A stretch of 64,000 nt of DNA from Linnemannia hyalina (taxonomy: Eukaryota > Mortierellomycota > Mortierellomycetes > Mortierellales > Mortierellaceae), in NCBI GenBank assembly GCA_019671135.1, contig JAHRHY010000011.1, positions 1,612,001-1,676,000 on the forward strand, written 5' to 3'. Position numbers and translations under genes: made by a program. Positions 1-11,700 of the stretch are shown piece by piece; the stretch's first letter is position 1, and each line of letters starts with the position of its first letter. The notes below the pieces were generated by a model that saw only the letters and a program-made list of their open reading frames with translations, had not been told where the DNA came from and did not search any database.

Positions 1-606
1 GCGACTGACCATGACTCTGCTATGCCCTCGTCTGCGGCAAGTGTTCCTGATGGAGATGACGCGCGGTGGTTGCGTCCTGGATCTGTGGTTGGAATCAGTA
101 ATTCGACCAGTGCGACGACCATCGAGGCTGCTACGATCTCTCAATCGACCACCGTCTTGCCTCCACTCCAGCAACTCCAGCAACAACAGGCCATGCTCTC
201 AGCAACAACATCCACTTCGGCCGATGGTGTGGCACCTTCTGGAGACAACATCACAACTGCTGCTGCCACTAACGTTGCAACGACAGTAGAACCACTGTAC
301 GGCGAGGAGGCAATCGATTCTGGAGAAGAGATCCGGTTCTCGATCGAGCTGTGCCGGATGAAGAACCTCCGCGGCCTCTATTCGGTCGATATCCGGAGAG
401 TCAAGGGTAACCGGTGGGCATACAAGTTCTTGTACCATGCGATCTTGAATACTTTGGATCTGCAGGGCAAGGGAGGGTATTTGGCAGGTGGACTGATTCC
501 TGCTCAGTTGGCGGGTCTTGGTGGAGGTGGTGGCGGTGGCGGTGGTGCAGGTGCAGGTGCAGGGGGGAGTGGGGCGGCGCCGAGTGTTGCTATGAGTGTT
601 CGGTGA
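1..606 (+). CDS. Protein kinase C-terminus with KA1 domain (5' partial)
   Basis: The frame is open from base 1 to a TGA stop at 604-606, so only the last ~200 residues are present and the kinase domain lies outside the window. A Ser/Thr/Gln-rich linker of ~100 residues leads to a segment (IRFSIELCRMKNLRGLYSVD and following, with a YKFLYHAIL motif) that matches the KA1 fold closing Kin1/MARK and Nim1/Gin4/Hsl1-type kinases. In those families KA1 binds acidic phospholipids and restrains the kinase at the membrane or septin cortex. A Gly/Ala-rich tail with a run of ten or so glycines follows it. The YKFLYH pattern looks slightly more like the septin-associated Nim1 group than Kin1, but without the kinase domain this cannot be settled. 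Family confidence is good; subfamily is open. Confidence 0.75.
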   Translation, partial: ATDHDSAMPSSAASVPDGDDARWLRPGSVVGISNSTSATTIEAATISQSTTVLPPLQQLQQQQAMLSATTSTSADGVAPSGDNITTAAATNVATTVEPLYGEEAIDSGEEIRFSIELCRMKNLRGLYSVDIRRVKGNRWAYKFLYHAILNTLDLQGKGGYLAGGLIPAQLAGLGGGGGGGGGAGAGAGGSGAAPSVAMSVR

Positions 607-1200
607 TTTTCGCATTATGTAGTTTTGTAGGCATTTTTCTTTTTGTTATTTCTACGTTTCATTTTCATTGCTGCATACAAATATATTGATCCTTTACATG
701 TAAACAGCATACGGATTCTTTGAATAGGCATAATATTTCATCAGGCGCTCAATTTTCGAATGCTTTTCTCAGGCACAGTCAGTACCGGTCAATTGAACTG
801 ATACAAACGCGTACGCGTAACCTTTTCGATCTTGCCCATCCTTTTGCATCAACACCTTTTCATTTGTCCTTTGCATTCAGCTTTCCTTTCCTTCAGTTTT
901 TGCGACGTTCTCGGCATCTGCCGGTTCGTCGCTCATCACCACGACTCCCAACTCCCTTTCCCTATTCTACTTCTTTCCATGCATTCGTCTGCCAACCTTG
1001 ACTTATCACACATTCAACCCTTCTTTTGACATTCAACTTCCAACTATTCAGCACATTCATCACTTTCAACTACTTTTCTTCTACTCCCCCCGCTTGCTGA
1101 GCGCGTGTGCACCCGCCAAATCAACCACATTAATATCGACCGCCTTCCTTCGTGGCCGTCCCCCTCTCTTCCTCGATCCCTTTGCATCCCCGCTGCTGTC
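607..1200. other. Spacer downstream of the kinase gene
   Basis: No gene seen. The first ~100 bases are AT-rich, as expected for a 3' UTR. The remainder is pyrimidine-rich with short meaningless ORFs and grades into the transposon relic. Confidence 0.6.
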
Positions 1201-1230
1201 ACTGCGAACACCATCCATGATCCCAACGTC

Positions 1231-1551
1231 ATGGAGATCGACAACATTCAACTCCAGCTCAGCAACATGGCTCGCACCTCCATCAATCGCGACAACTACT
1301 CTGACAAACTCGATGCACTCGCCTACCCTCTTTTCAACTACGACCTTATCCTCGGCAAACCCTGGCTTACTACCATTAATCCACTCATCAACTGGAGAAA
1401 CAACGACCTTCACTTTATCCACAATGGCAACACTATTCTTTGGCGCTGTCGGGGTGCTGATACCAACTCCATCACCTTTCGCACACAAGGAGAACTCCTC
1501 CCACACTTTCACTTCTACTCCGCTGCACAACCTGGCAACCGTTATGGATAG
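1231..1551 (+). mobile_element. Ty3/gypsy relic: protease-RT linker fragment
   Basis: The reading frame contains the motif LILGKPWLTTINPLINWRNN, the conserved segment just after the aspartic protease in Ty3/gypsy Pol (the DILLGMPWL..NP.IDW pattern). The preceding residues do not form a recognisable intact protease active site. The frame ends at a stop at 1549-1551, before any RT motif. This is a remnant of a retrotransposon polyprotein, not a functional gene. Confidence 0.75.
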
Positions 1552-1610
1552 GTGTGCATAAGGAGATAATTGATTTCGTCGACGGTCGCTATGTCTCTGT
1601 CTACATGTAG

Positions 1611-2117
1611 TTGAGAAAAGGGCCAAGAAAGATGCATCACCAGACACGTCGACAAACCCGTCAGTCTCAAACCGCGGGAGCGGTAACAAGAGTGACACCA
1701 ACTCCAATAACGACGGCGAGGACAGATGGTTCACTGCGTATGTGTGTTGATTACCGTGGCCTCAACCGCATCACAAGGAAAAACCGCCACCCCCTACCCA
1801 GAATCGACTAGCTGATCCACCGTTTTCGCGGTGCTAAGTATTTCACCAAGTTGGACTTGATCTCAGGGTACCACCAGCAGCGCATCTATGAACCACACAC
1901 TCATAAGGCTGCCTTCCGGTGCCGGTATGGTCACTTCGAATTTAACGTCGTTCCTTTTGGCCTCACAAACGCCCCGGCTTCCTCCTCAAACGTGACGATC
2001 AAGGTCCTCGATCCCGTCCTCGATCCCGTCCTCGACAAGTGGGTGGTCGTCTATCTAGATGATATCCTCATCTACTCCAAGACCAAGGCCGAGTGTCATG
2101 AGGCAAGGTCGAGTTGA
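1611..2117 (+). mobile_element. Ty3/gypsy relic: broken reverse transcriptase
   Basis: One frame carries RT motifs in order: [11 protein letters not shown] (about 1734-1770), a TAG stop at 1809-1811 in place of a sense codon after PRID, then KLDLISGYHQ, VVPFGLTNAP and the catalytic YLDD box near 2052-2063. The usual ~80 residues upstream of motif 1 are missing. A 12-base tandem duplication (gatcccgtcctc twice, about 2010-2033) inserts four residues shortly before the YLDD box. The frame closes at 2115-2117. The in-frame stop, the duplication and the missing flanks show a dead copy. The catalytic Asp pair is still readable, suggesting moderate age. Confidence 0.88.
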
Positions 2118-2261
2118 GGCTTGCCCTCGTGACTTTGCCCATTTAGCAAAATATAAAAGACCTAGATAGCAAATGTTAGTTCTTCACCTAGTATCGCCAT
2201 AAAATATTATGTCTAGCTCTTTTCACACTCTCAGCCTTAATTTCTTGACAAGGTCCTCTAC

Positions 2262-2420
2262 TTGTTTCCTACTACGTCTTTATCTATCCTCTTGACACCG
2301 AGCATCTTCGTCATATCCGCAGTGTTCTTGCCCTCCTCCGCCAAGACAAGTCTTCCTGGCGCATCTTCGGATTCCGCCTGCACAGTGCCTGAAGAGGCGG
2401 GTTATGACCCAAGGGGCTAT
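2262..2420 (+). mobile_element. Ty3/gypsy relic: frameshifted end of RT
   Basis: In a frame different from the adjacent ORF, about 2294-2365 reads as LDTEHLRHIRSVLALLRQDK, the HL..V...LR..K pattern that follows the YLDD box in gypsy RTs. About 150 bases of AT-rich unrelated sequence (2118-2260) separate it from the RT core, so either an insertion or extensive decay lies between. No RNase H or integrase motif follows. Confidence 0.6.
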
Positions 2421-3104
2421 CGAGATGGTGGAGACACGCGTAGATGCCACGCTCTTCATTATGATGATATCCAAAGAAATCACCCAGATAGGACATGCAC
2501 CCTGTCTCGGACCACTCAGGCACTATAAATGCTGCTCAGGGACAAGCCCATAGTAAAACCCAATTTCTTTACTCGTCATTCTTTCTTAGTGATTGATGAG
2601 AACAGCATGTCGAGGTCTGAAAAAAGAGAACAAGGAGCAGGGAGAATGCGGCCATCGTCGATGTTTGTTCTTGCGGAGACGAGGGTGAAGAGAGGGATTG
2701 GTGTTTCACTTCACTCATATCGAATCAGCCAGTAGGATCACTTTATCGCTGCGACAAGGGGCGGATCGATTTTCTCATCTCATCAATCTAGGAACAGAGA
2801 ACATACATTTTCTTTTTGCAAAGATTGCATTAGAGGCCATGCACCAGTCAGGTGATCAACTCTACCTTCTTTGCTACTTGTCTGGAGGACCAAGGAGAGG
2901 ATCATCGTCTCCTTCTCCATTCTCCATCCCCCTTGGCCCCGAACTGCCAGTGGGGTCACCGCCCTCCCACCGGCAGAGCGCGAGCTCTTCCTCGTCCTTT
3001 ATTATTTTTATTTCACTTTTCTACCTTCCTCATTCCTCGCATGCTGAGGCGTGTGCATCTACTGTTTTATTTCCATCGCCTTCTCCACTTCTAACTTCAA
3101 ACAA

Positions 3105-3840
3105 TGCACTCAACCTATGCTTGCTGGTCAAGTCCGCCTCTTCCTCAAGCGTTTCTGCGATGCCTTCTACACGTCTCTGACCGGTGACCTCTCTGATCTT
3201 CTCGCTTGGAGGTCATTTTAAAGCTCGTCCAAACCCAACAAACGCGCTATTAGTGTACTACGCGCTATATATCCCGTTCCTCCTTTCACCTCAATGATGA
3301 AAAGTTATCGTTCCAACCAATTAATATAGCCGGCGGGGGCGAGCGACGGATCAACAGTCTTCGAGACCCTGGAGCCGACATGTCTTCGTTCACGTCCCTC
3401 TTTCAATAACTCCACCATCGGCCAACCAGAAAACCCTCTCTCTGGACGAGTATCGTAGCTTTCGGCGCCAGACTCCCGCTCATTCTCTTAAGCGAAGTGC
3501 CACGATCGAAAGAGGCATTATTATACGACATCTTAAACGATGTCTCGCATCTGATATCTGAGACCAGCTCTCGCTCCTTCAGAAGTTTATCGTCGACATC
3601 CTTGTAACATTACCCGGTCAATATCTCGTCACCGGTGCTGCAGGCTCAGGCAAGTCGAACATTCTGATGGCTCTGGTGGATAAACTCCGGAGCGAAGCCG
3701 ATCGTGATCGCTCTGTTGATCACGCTGACCAGATCGAGCTCACTCCTGTTGCCAAACGTAAATGGGACTTCGTCAACTCTGATGTTGAGAATATCATTAA
3801 AATTGGCGATTGAAGTTGATCCATCGGCCACTTGGACCAT
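3105..3840 (+). pseudogene. Broken ORF with a P-loop (possible transposon helicase or ATPase)
   Basis: Protein-like stretches occur in shifted frames with stops between them. Near 3117-3220 one frame reads as a plausible helical peptide (LAGQVRLFLKRFCDAFYTSL). From about 3430 to 3810 another frame contains one stop and then VTGAAGSGKSNILMALVDKL, a clear Walker A motif GAAGSGKS (about 3625-3665). No Walker B or helicase motifs were identified. The Walker A context could come from a PIF1-like helicase of a Helitron-type element or from an unrelated ATPase; I cannot tell. It lies between RT and chromodomain remnants of a gypsy element, consistent with nested insertion. It is broken and not expressed as one protein. 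Confidence 0.45.
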
Positions 3841-4239
3841 TTACTGTCATATCATCATATCATCAACCAAGGTAAGAGTTACTTGCGATGCATCGTTTGC
3901 TTGTTCCTTTTTTCTTGTCAAAAAACAATTGTATTAATTACCACCTTTATTTGTTCTTGACCTTACCAGGTGTCGCGTCGTACAGCATGATCAACCGACT
4001 CTTGGCGCCGTCGACATCTTCACCTCCTCCCCCTCTGAATAAAACTCTGCCGACAACAAAACCAAGAAAAATTAAGGTTGCTTCGCTCCCCCTACTTCCA
4101 GTCTGTCGCTCTGCGGTTGCGTGGAGGTTACGGTGGCCAGGACTCTGGCACCCCAACCCCGTCTCCTTCTCCCGAGGATGATACGCATGCTCCGAGCGAT
4201 GATGACCTTGTTCCCCCCCCCGTACCTGTAAACATACCT

Positions 4240-4474
4240 CCTGTTGTCTTATTCTTTCTTCTTGATCTTGGACATCTTGGACTACAGGATCAAAAGACGG
4301 AAACCCGGATGGCTCATCAAATGGAAAGGCTACCCTCTTGACGAAGCCTCATTGGAACCTAAGGACCCTCTTGCCAACGCCACCGACATACTCTCCTCAT
4401 TCGAATCCAGAAGAACAAAAGAACTTGAGTGGTTTATTGTTTTTAGAGGAAAGGATGCAACAGATATTACATAA
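4240..4474 (+). mobile_element. Chromodomain remnant of a chromovirus integrase
   Basis: The frame contains ILDYRIKRRKPGWLIKWKGY followed by PLDEASLEP and NATDILSSFE. This is the standard chromodomain at the C-terminus of Ty3/gypsy chromovirus integrases (ILDHR....YLVKWKGYP...TWEP...L.NA..LL..F). Cellular HP1-type chromodomains are less likely because of the nearby RT. The DDE integrase core expected upstream is absent. In the following ~200 bases a Pro-rich frame (about 4541-4680) may be the usual tail after the chromodomain. Confidence 0.85.
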
Positions 4475-4679
4475 ATAGTCAGTACCTTCTTCATGTTAAT
4501 AAAGCAACTTTTCACTTTCTCTCTTCCTTTTGCAACAGAACACCTCCTCAAAGAACTCCGTCACCAGTCCCGGCGGACGAGATTTTGTCTCCTCGTTGGC
4601 AGTCACCTAGACTGCCGACACCGGAACCACCACCTCTCCCTCACCGCAGTCGAAGGCGCCAAGAAACCTATAGAGTACA

Positions 4680-7053
4680 AACGCACCGATGTCGTGAATT
4701 GCGACCATTTTAATCGCCACTTTTCCCCGCCTACCATTTCCGGTCGCGCTCCCTTTTTTGTTGATTCATTCTACCTTTTTTTTTTTTAATTAATTCTCCC
4801 GCGCCCTACCTTCCATTTTCGCGTTTACCCTTTCTACACTTTCCTACCATTTCAAGAGCCCTTATTGTATAGCCTTCATGGACGATTATCCGTCCGTTAC
4901 GTCCCCAAGTCGAACGCCAAGCTGCTCTCTTTGTATTCTTTCATTTTTGTTCTCATTATTTCTCATTTTTTTTTTCTTCTCTCGCCGATGTCCTCTTTCT
5001 CATCCATTTTTATTCTTTCACGTTCTGTTCATCAACCTCATGATTATCTGTTGATGAACAACCAATTTATTGTGACCAACCCCAAGCCATTGTGTTCACC
5101 CTTTTTTTATATCTTCACTTCTATTCTTCTTTATTCATTTTCTTTGTTCTTTCTCCGTATAAATAAACCGAGATCCGGCCGCCAGTTTGAGGCCTTGGAC
5201 CACTCCAACTTCTTCTTTCTGCACCCCCTTCTTCACCTCTGCTGATCAGTCGCAACGTTCACCGCGATTGCTCAAGTCCCGCAGAAATCACTTCGACGAC
5301 GATACCATTGTAACAACAACCAACCAAGAAATAGTCCTGAACGATCAACAAGCACAAGCTCAAAAGAAAATAGCACCTCTCTTCCTCATTAAATAAAAAC
5401 CTCTTTTCAAAAGTTAACTCACACTAACAATGAAAAAGAAGAGGAGCACAACAACACCAATGTCGTCAATTGAGCATTTCATCACTCATTTTAGTACATC
5501 TACTTGTGGTTATTTTCTCCCCAACATTCACACATGGCACCAATCTGCGCCCCTTTCCTTAACGACTTTAGAGATTGAGCTTGTTCTTACAGAAGTAGCC
5601 GATGTGCTTCCTGTGTTTCTTTCATATCGACATCTAACATGGGTATTCATTACTTTTCTTTTTTACATTTTGTTGCTTCTCAGCAGAAATATATGACCGC
5701 GCATGGCATCCCCTTTCCTTGGAATGATGTGATATCGCCCCCGCCCCATCCTCTTGTCGATCTCAAGATTGCCTATCCTCTCCGTCGCCTTATTGGAGCC
5801 ACTTGTCGCCCTTAGATCCGGCTTCCGTTCCGCTTTCGTCTCATCGAGCCTCCATGACGGCCTGGTCGATGACTGACTGCGCTAGTATCATGTGAGCCGC
5901 CGTCAATTTTGCTGGTTCTATGTCAACCCTCCCGGGAATTGCGATCCACTTGAAAGACCCTCCTCTGCCACCTCTACCTGATATCAGAGTTCTTTACTTT
6001 GATTTCTGTGAATTGTACGTCGTGATCGCTCGGATTGCTTATCACCGACGTATCGGCTGCTTCCTAACCGATTGAGGATTGATTCTAGAGGAAAAAACAC
6101 ATTTTCCCTAAAGGTTACTTTGTAATATGTTGTTTTTGTTCTTTATGGTAGGGCGAGGTAGTGCCTATGCGTGACCCTTGTCGTCTTTAAAATAAGCACC
6201 TTCTTACACGAAAATAATAAATGTGCATAGTGCTAGTGCTAGTGGTTGAGTGTGTTTTAGAAGGAAGTAGAAAGGTAAGAAAGAGAGAGAGAGAGAGCGA
6301 AAAGATAAAAAAAATATATGAAGAGGTATCAGGGGACCACCCAACGCCATAATAAAGCGCGAAAGAAACATAGCAGGAAAAAAAAAGTTCACGAAAGGTG
6401 TTACCTTGGATCTCCATTCCATCCACTCTTTTTTTTCTGACTGGGCTAAGTCGCACCACAAATTCAACTGCAACACGGTACAATCAGAATCAACGTTAAT
6501 ATAGTACCAAATCAGCCAACACAGACTGAGCCAGGTACCATCAGTGATACAACTCAATAGGTCTCACTTCACTTTTTCCCTCTTGGTTCGTGACTCTTCT
6601 CCCATTACCCTACTCCCACCTACTTTAACAAGCGCGCACAACAGTCTATCGGTATGTTTGCGCGTGTCTTCATTCAGGTCCAGGCCATTGGCAATCCAAC
6701 CCTCTCTTCATACTCTTGGAGCATTCATTGACTGTTAATTTTGCTACTGTTCTCGAAATTAGTTCTCTGGGCGCACCGCCCACTTCGTAAGCAATAGAAC
6801 ACTCTTCCTCGGCCTTTGGAGTACTTGTACCCCCGTACTCCCCCTTTTTCCCTCCTCTTCTTTCTTCCCTCCTCTTTCCCTCCACTTTCCCTCCTCGCTC
6901 ATCTCTTTTCATTACCCTATCCAACGTCATCTTTTTTCATCCTTTCTTCCATTCACATCACCTCTCTCCTCCTCCCTCCCCCTACATCATCATCCCTCTC
7001 ACACCTACCCTCCTTACTCCCATTCCTCTCATCCAACACCACCTCAACTACCC
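4680..7053. other. Decayed non-coding spacer
   Basis: No gene recognised. The stretch is T- and C-rich with many stops. Around 5694-6085 there is protein-like text in shifting frames (for example a fragment with DPPLPPLPDIRVLYFDFCEL), probably another decayed ORF of unknown kind. 6275-6300 holds a short GA run. 6800-7050 is strongly pyrimidine-rich and is probably the promoter and 5' leader of the Sel1 gene. Confidence 0.5.
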
Positions 7054-8472
7054 ATGACGAAAGAACAGCAAGACACACAACCACGACACCTCCAACCCAT
7101 CCGATCCGTCTACGCCCACACCACCTCTACCCCACCCCCATACACCGACTCACCCACAAGCCCTGACGTCGTCCAAGTCACTATCTATCAGGATCCCGAC
7201 ACAGGAAAAGAGATAGTCTTCTGGGAGGATGTTCTTGTCGCCTTCAAGGGGGCGCTGAGTATCCGGCAGGGGGCGAGAGTGCTTCCGTTTCTGAGAGGGA
7301 GTGATTTCAAAATGTATGCTGTTTGCCCCCCCACCCTTTTTTTTTTTGGTTTGTTGAAGTTGCTTGTTTGCTATTGACGAAAGGTGGGGATGAGCGAGTA
7401 TCTAACGATGTTGTTTTTTGGGGTGCTTTTTTTTTCTTCCTTTGGGTGTGCATGTAGACTGGAACCGTTCAGGATTGCAGCAATGCCAGACACGGTCTTG
7501 GAGGTCCACATGGAAGAGCCAGCAACGTCCATCTCCACAATAACAACCGCCCTTGCAGAACTTCAAGCAACCGTCCAGGCCGCCCTTGCAGAAATCAGAT
7601 CTGCACCCTCACCTTCACCAACACCACCAGCACCTCTATCCAGAGAGGACATGGCGGAGCTCTGCAAGGACGTGGCGATGGCTTTGTCGAGAGAGTTTAG
7701 AGTTACGCCCAAGACGCCTTCTTCGCCCTCTGCACGGTACTCTGTCAGAACTGTCAGTCCCGCGTACAGTAGCCAGGACGAGACAAAGGACCATCACCAT
7801 ATCGATATTTCAGAGTCTTCTAACCGGTCAAGCATGATACCTTCAGGTGCGGCGACGCAGAGATATGATACCAATAAGCGTCTCTCGAAACTCGAACGCA
7901 TGTTCCCAGAACTCACCCCCTCCGCTCACCTCACCACCAACCCCAACAACGCTGTCAACCTTACCCGGAGCAACAGCAGCAGCAGCAACCACCAACGGAC
8001 CTCCTCCGACTCGATTCGAATCTCCCCCTTCCTCGCCCGCACCCTCACAAAAGCCAAACAAGGCTCCGTCAACTCTCAATTCGCACTGGCCGAAGCCTAC
8101 AAGAACGGTACTGACGGCCTGGCCCAGAACGACGAATCTGCACTCGAATGGTATACCGAGGCCGCTACCCGTGGCCATGTAGTCGCTCAAGTGACTGTCG
8201 GGGATTATTATAATGAGGGGTTTGTGGTGAAGAAGGATTTTTCAAGGGCGTTGGAATGGTATATGAGAGCGGCCAAACAAGGGGATGTGACAGCCCAGAG
8301 TCATGTGGGATTTTATTATCGGATGGGACAAGGCGTCAAGGTGGATAAGGCCAAGGCGATGGAATGGTTTCTGAAGGCTGCTCGTGGAGGGAGTCAGTAT
8401 GCGAGGGTTCATTGTGCGTCGTTGAAAGCGGAGGGGTATGGCCGTCCGTATTCTGAGATAAATAAATTCTAA
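7054..8472 (+). CDS. Sel1-repeat protein with an unrecognised N-terminal domain
   Basis: Two exons, 7054-7313 and 7458-8472 (424 aa). The intron starts GTATGC and ends ATGTAG, and joining restores DFKILEPFRIAAMPDTVLEV without a frame change. Residues ~35-105 form a compact segment (VTIYQDPDTGKEIVFWEDVL, then LPFLRG, then the joined motif) that I do not recognise as a named domain but which looks conserved. A Pro/Ser linker (~130-290) follows, containing a short helical TALAELQATVQAALAEI stretch. Three Sel1-like (TPR-like) repeats close the protein: ALAEAYKNG...ALEWYTEAA, VGDYYNEG...ALEWYMRAA and VGFYYRMGQG...AMEWFLKAA. Sel1 repeats are adaptor solenoids. No catalytic domain is present, so an adaptor or scaffold role is inferred. 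It is convergent with the serine dehydratase gene, 264 bases apart. Confidence 0.82.
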
Positions 8473-8736
8473 AGTTTTTTTTTTTCGGACGATAAAACAA
8501 TGAACGACAGGAATGTGGAAAAATGTACAGTTGTATTTGAATAAAATGCAGAAGAAAAGGAAAAGGTGAATAAAAAACTATTAGAATGGAGGAGAGGGGA
8601 GAGAAGAGAGGGGAGAGGGGTGTGGGGAAAGATATGCTGCCTTTCGATAAACGAAACTACGTCTAAGATTATGATGAAAGGATCGAGATGGATAATGTAT
8701 AGGGAATGAACAAGAAAAATGCAAGGAGATGAAGAC

Positions 8737-11700
8737 TTAGCAGACAGGAACACAGACAGAGAGACCACCCTGAGAGGTCTCCTTGTACTTGGCCTGCATA
8801 TCGTTACCGGTCTGACGCATCGTCTCAATAACCTGGTCAAGCGTAACTCTATGGTGTCCATCACCGTTCAACGCTAACTGGGCTGCAGTAACAGCCTTAA
8901 CGGCGCCCAAAGCGTTACGCTCAATACAGGGGATCTGGACCAGACCATCAATGGGGTCACAGGTCAGGCCCAAGTTATGCTCCATTCCAATCTCGGCAGC
9001 GTTCTCGACCTGGCGGACAGATCCACCCATCACGGCCGCGAAGCCGGCTGACGCCATCGAGCAGGCAACTCCGACCTCTCCCTGACAACCCATCTCGGCG
9101 GCCGAGATTGAGGCCCCACGCTTGTAGAGCATTCCGATGGCGGCGGTGGTAAGGATGAACTCCATGATATCCTGCTCGGGGTTGTCAGAGATGAACTCGA
9201 GGTAGTACTTGAGCACGGCGGGGATAACCCCTGCAGCGCCGTTGGTGGGTGCGGTTACGACACGCCCTCCAGCAGCGTTCTCCTCGTTGACGGCGATGGC
9301 ATAGACGCTCAAGTAATCCAGAGCGGGGAGCATCAAACGCTTAACGGGGCGCTTGGGCAAGATCTTGTCAATTCCACGTTCCTGCACCTGGTTCGTCAAG
9401 GCATCCTTAGAAGCCCCACTTCCATTGCTCTGCAAGACCTGGCTATCCTTGTAAAGTGGGGTGGTCGAGTAGAGACCCTTGAGCAACTTCTTGTACAGCC
9501 CGGGAGCACGACGACGGACACGCAAACGACCGGGCAACATCTCATCTGACGAAAGACATCCATTCTTGATGGCATTGTCCATGGTGTTCCAGATTGCAAA
9601 CGTCTTTTCCCGAATCTCCTCCGCAGACCGCCACCGGAGCTCGTTCTCATAGACCACTTGCGCAATCGTCATGTTCTCCCTCTCGCAGAGCTGCAACAAC
9701 TCAGTAGCATTGCTGAAGGGCAAGGCAGCAGTGGCCAGATCCTGGTTCCGACGGGTCTGGGGGATGACTTTGTTGCCCTCCCCGTCATGCTCGCCCTTAT
9801 AGAAGACGTTCTCTCCATGGGCGAGCTGAGTGCGCTCATTGACAACGAAACCCCCTCCGATCGAAAAGTACTCGTTGGTCGCCAGAAGGTCGCCATTGGA
9901 GTTGAACGCACAAAAGCGCATGCCGTTGGGGTGTTGGGGGAGAGATTCAAAGTAGTGGAAGACGAGATCCTTGGCGGGGTCGAAATGGATACGGTTAGTC
10001 GAGTCCAGAGTCAATGCCTTGTGGTCGTCGATGGCTTTCAGGCGCGACTGGATCGTTGTCGTCTCCACCGTCTCAGGGGATTCTCCCTCCATTCCTAAAA
10101 TCAATGTTTTTTTGGCGGTTAGAAATCGATCGACTGGCTCCTGCATTCCTTGAAGACACAGGTACATAGCACACACAAAAAAAGTTTCCTTACCCATGAG
10201 GATGGAGTCGGGAGTGCCGTGTCCGATTCCAGTGAGAGCGAGAGATCCAAAGAGATCAATCCGAAGTGTAGAGACCTGAGCAGATCATATATTTCCCAGA
10301 TAATGGTAATTCATCGAGCCACGTTTTGAGATAATGTCCAAGGATTGTGCGCAGGTTGAAAAGCAGCACGAAGGTGGAACAAAACACAAAAACATGACAA
10401 GAGGAAAAGAGGGAGGAGAAGGGTCGTTGTTGGGGAAGGAAAGGGAAGAAAGACAGGAATAAGGTGTGAGTTGAATCACTCTTATTTCAGCCTTTGTTCA
10501 CGATGTTTTTTTCGTTGAAGGAAGTAGAGACATACCTTGTCGAGGACGTTGTGCTCCTTGAGGTCGGTGACAAAGATCTTTGCGGCACGCATGGGTCCAA
10601 CTGTGTGACTATTAGAAGCATGTTCAGTGGGGTTGTGTTGTCGTTAGTTTTTGCTTGTGGCTTTTGTGTTTGGGTCTGTAAGAGGGAGTGTGAGAATGAG
10701 TGTGTGGGTGACAACGTGCTCCAAATCCAGCTGAGTCGAGTTGAGAGCGTCGGAGCGAGAGCGGGTTCGGAAATTCTTCTCACGGCTATGGTCTGGCCAA
10801 TCAGATCTCAAACGAAATCCCCTGGGGCCTCTCTCTCTCCCTTCTCTCTCCCTTTCAAAGCCCATGCAATGTAGTATTAAGAAAAAATGGGTTTTGGCTT
10901 GTACATCAAAGAAAATTAAAAGGGGGCAGGCCTTGGGGTGGGGTGGGGTGAGGTCACAGTCAAGACTTGAAAGAGAAAAAGGCGGCCAGGGTGCACTAGT
11001 TTTGCCTCCTCCCAACAAAATGAAGCAGATGCTGGTGACTGGATCATACAGCAAAGCCAAATATAAATAGAGTCGGCTGTAAACACATGGTTGCACTCGA
11101 AACATGCACACGGATACACGCGTGTAGCCATCAATGGTCCTTATCCAAACCTGCACCTTGCTTCTTCCTTCTCTCGGTATCATTATTCCTTGTCCTTGGA
11201 TTGTAAAGATAGGCCCCTTTCTCCTTCCTTCCTCGCAGCCCGCGCTGATAAAGACTGCAAAATATCAAAGCCAGTAAAAAAAAGAATCGTCCAATGCTTG
11301 CTTAAAACACTCGCCTCTTGTTATCTCATCCTGCGTGGCGTTGGAGTAGTAACAACAAAGAAGCAGCGGCTGATTACAGCGGCTCTCGACATAAATCCCT
11401 GATTTCATACCTGGAAGATGGGCCAATACCGATGGAGAACAGATCAAACGTAGAGACGACGGCGTGCTTGGTATCGTCTTCAGGCTGGGGATCGTTGCGG
11501 TTGGATTCCTCTGGGGCAACGGGGTTGGGCACAGGTGTGGTCAACGAGGGGTCCATACGGCGAGCGGAGGTCGAGAAGAACGAGCTTTGAATAGCCTTGG
11601 TCAGGGTCAACATAGGGGCAGGGGTGGAAACAGACGATCCCTGGCGCCATACGAAAGATGTCCCTGCCAGTGCTGCACGGTAGTGTGTGTTGCTGTTATG

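Noticed and set aside
1000..5000. Possible LTR pair flanking the gypsy relic
   Set aside because: Weak similarity between about 1085-1115 and 3045-3065 (tgctgag..gcgtgtgca) only; no long direct repeat, TG..CA ends or target duplication.
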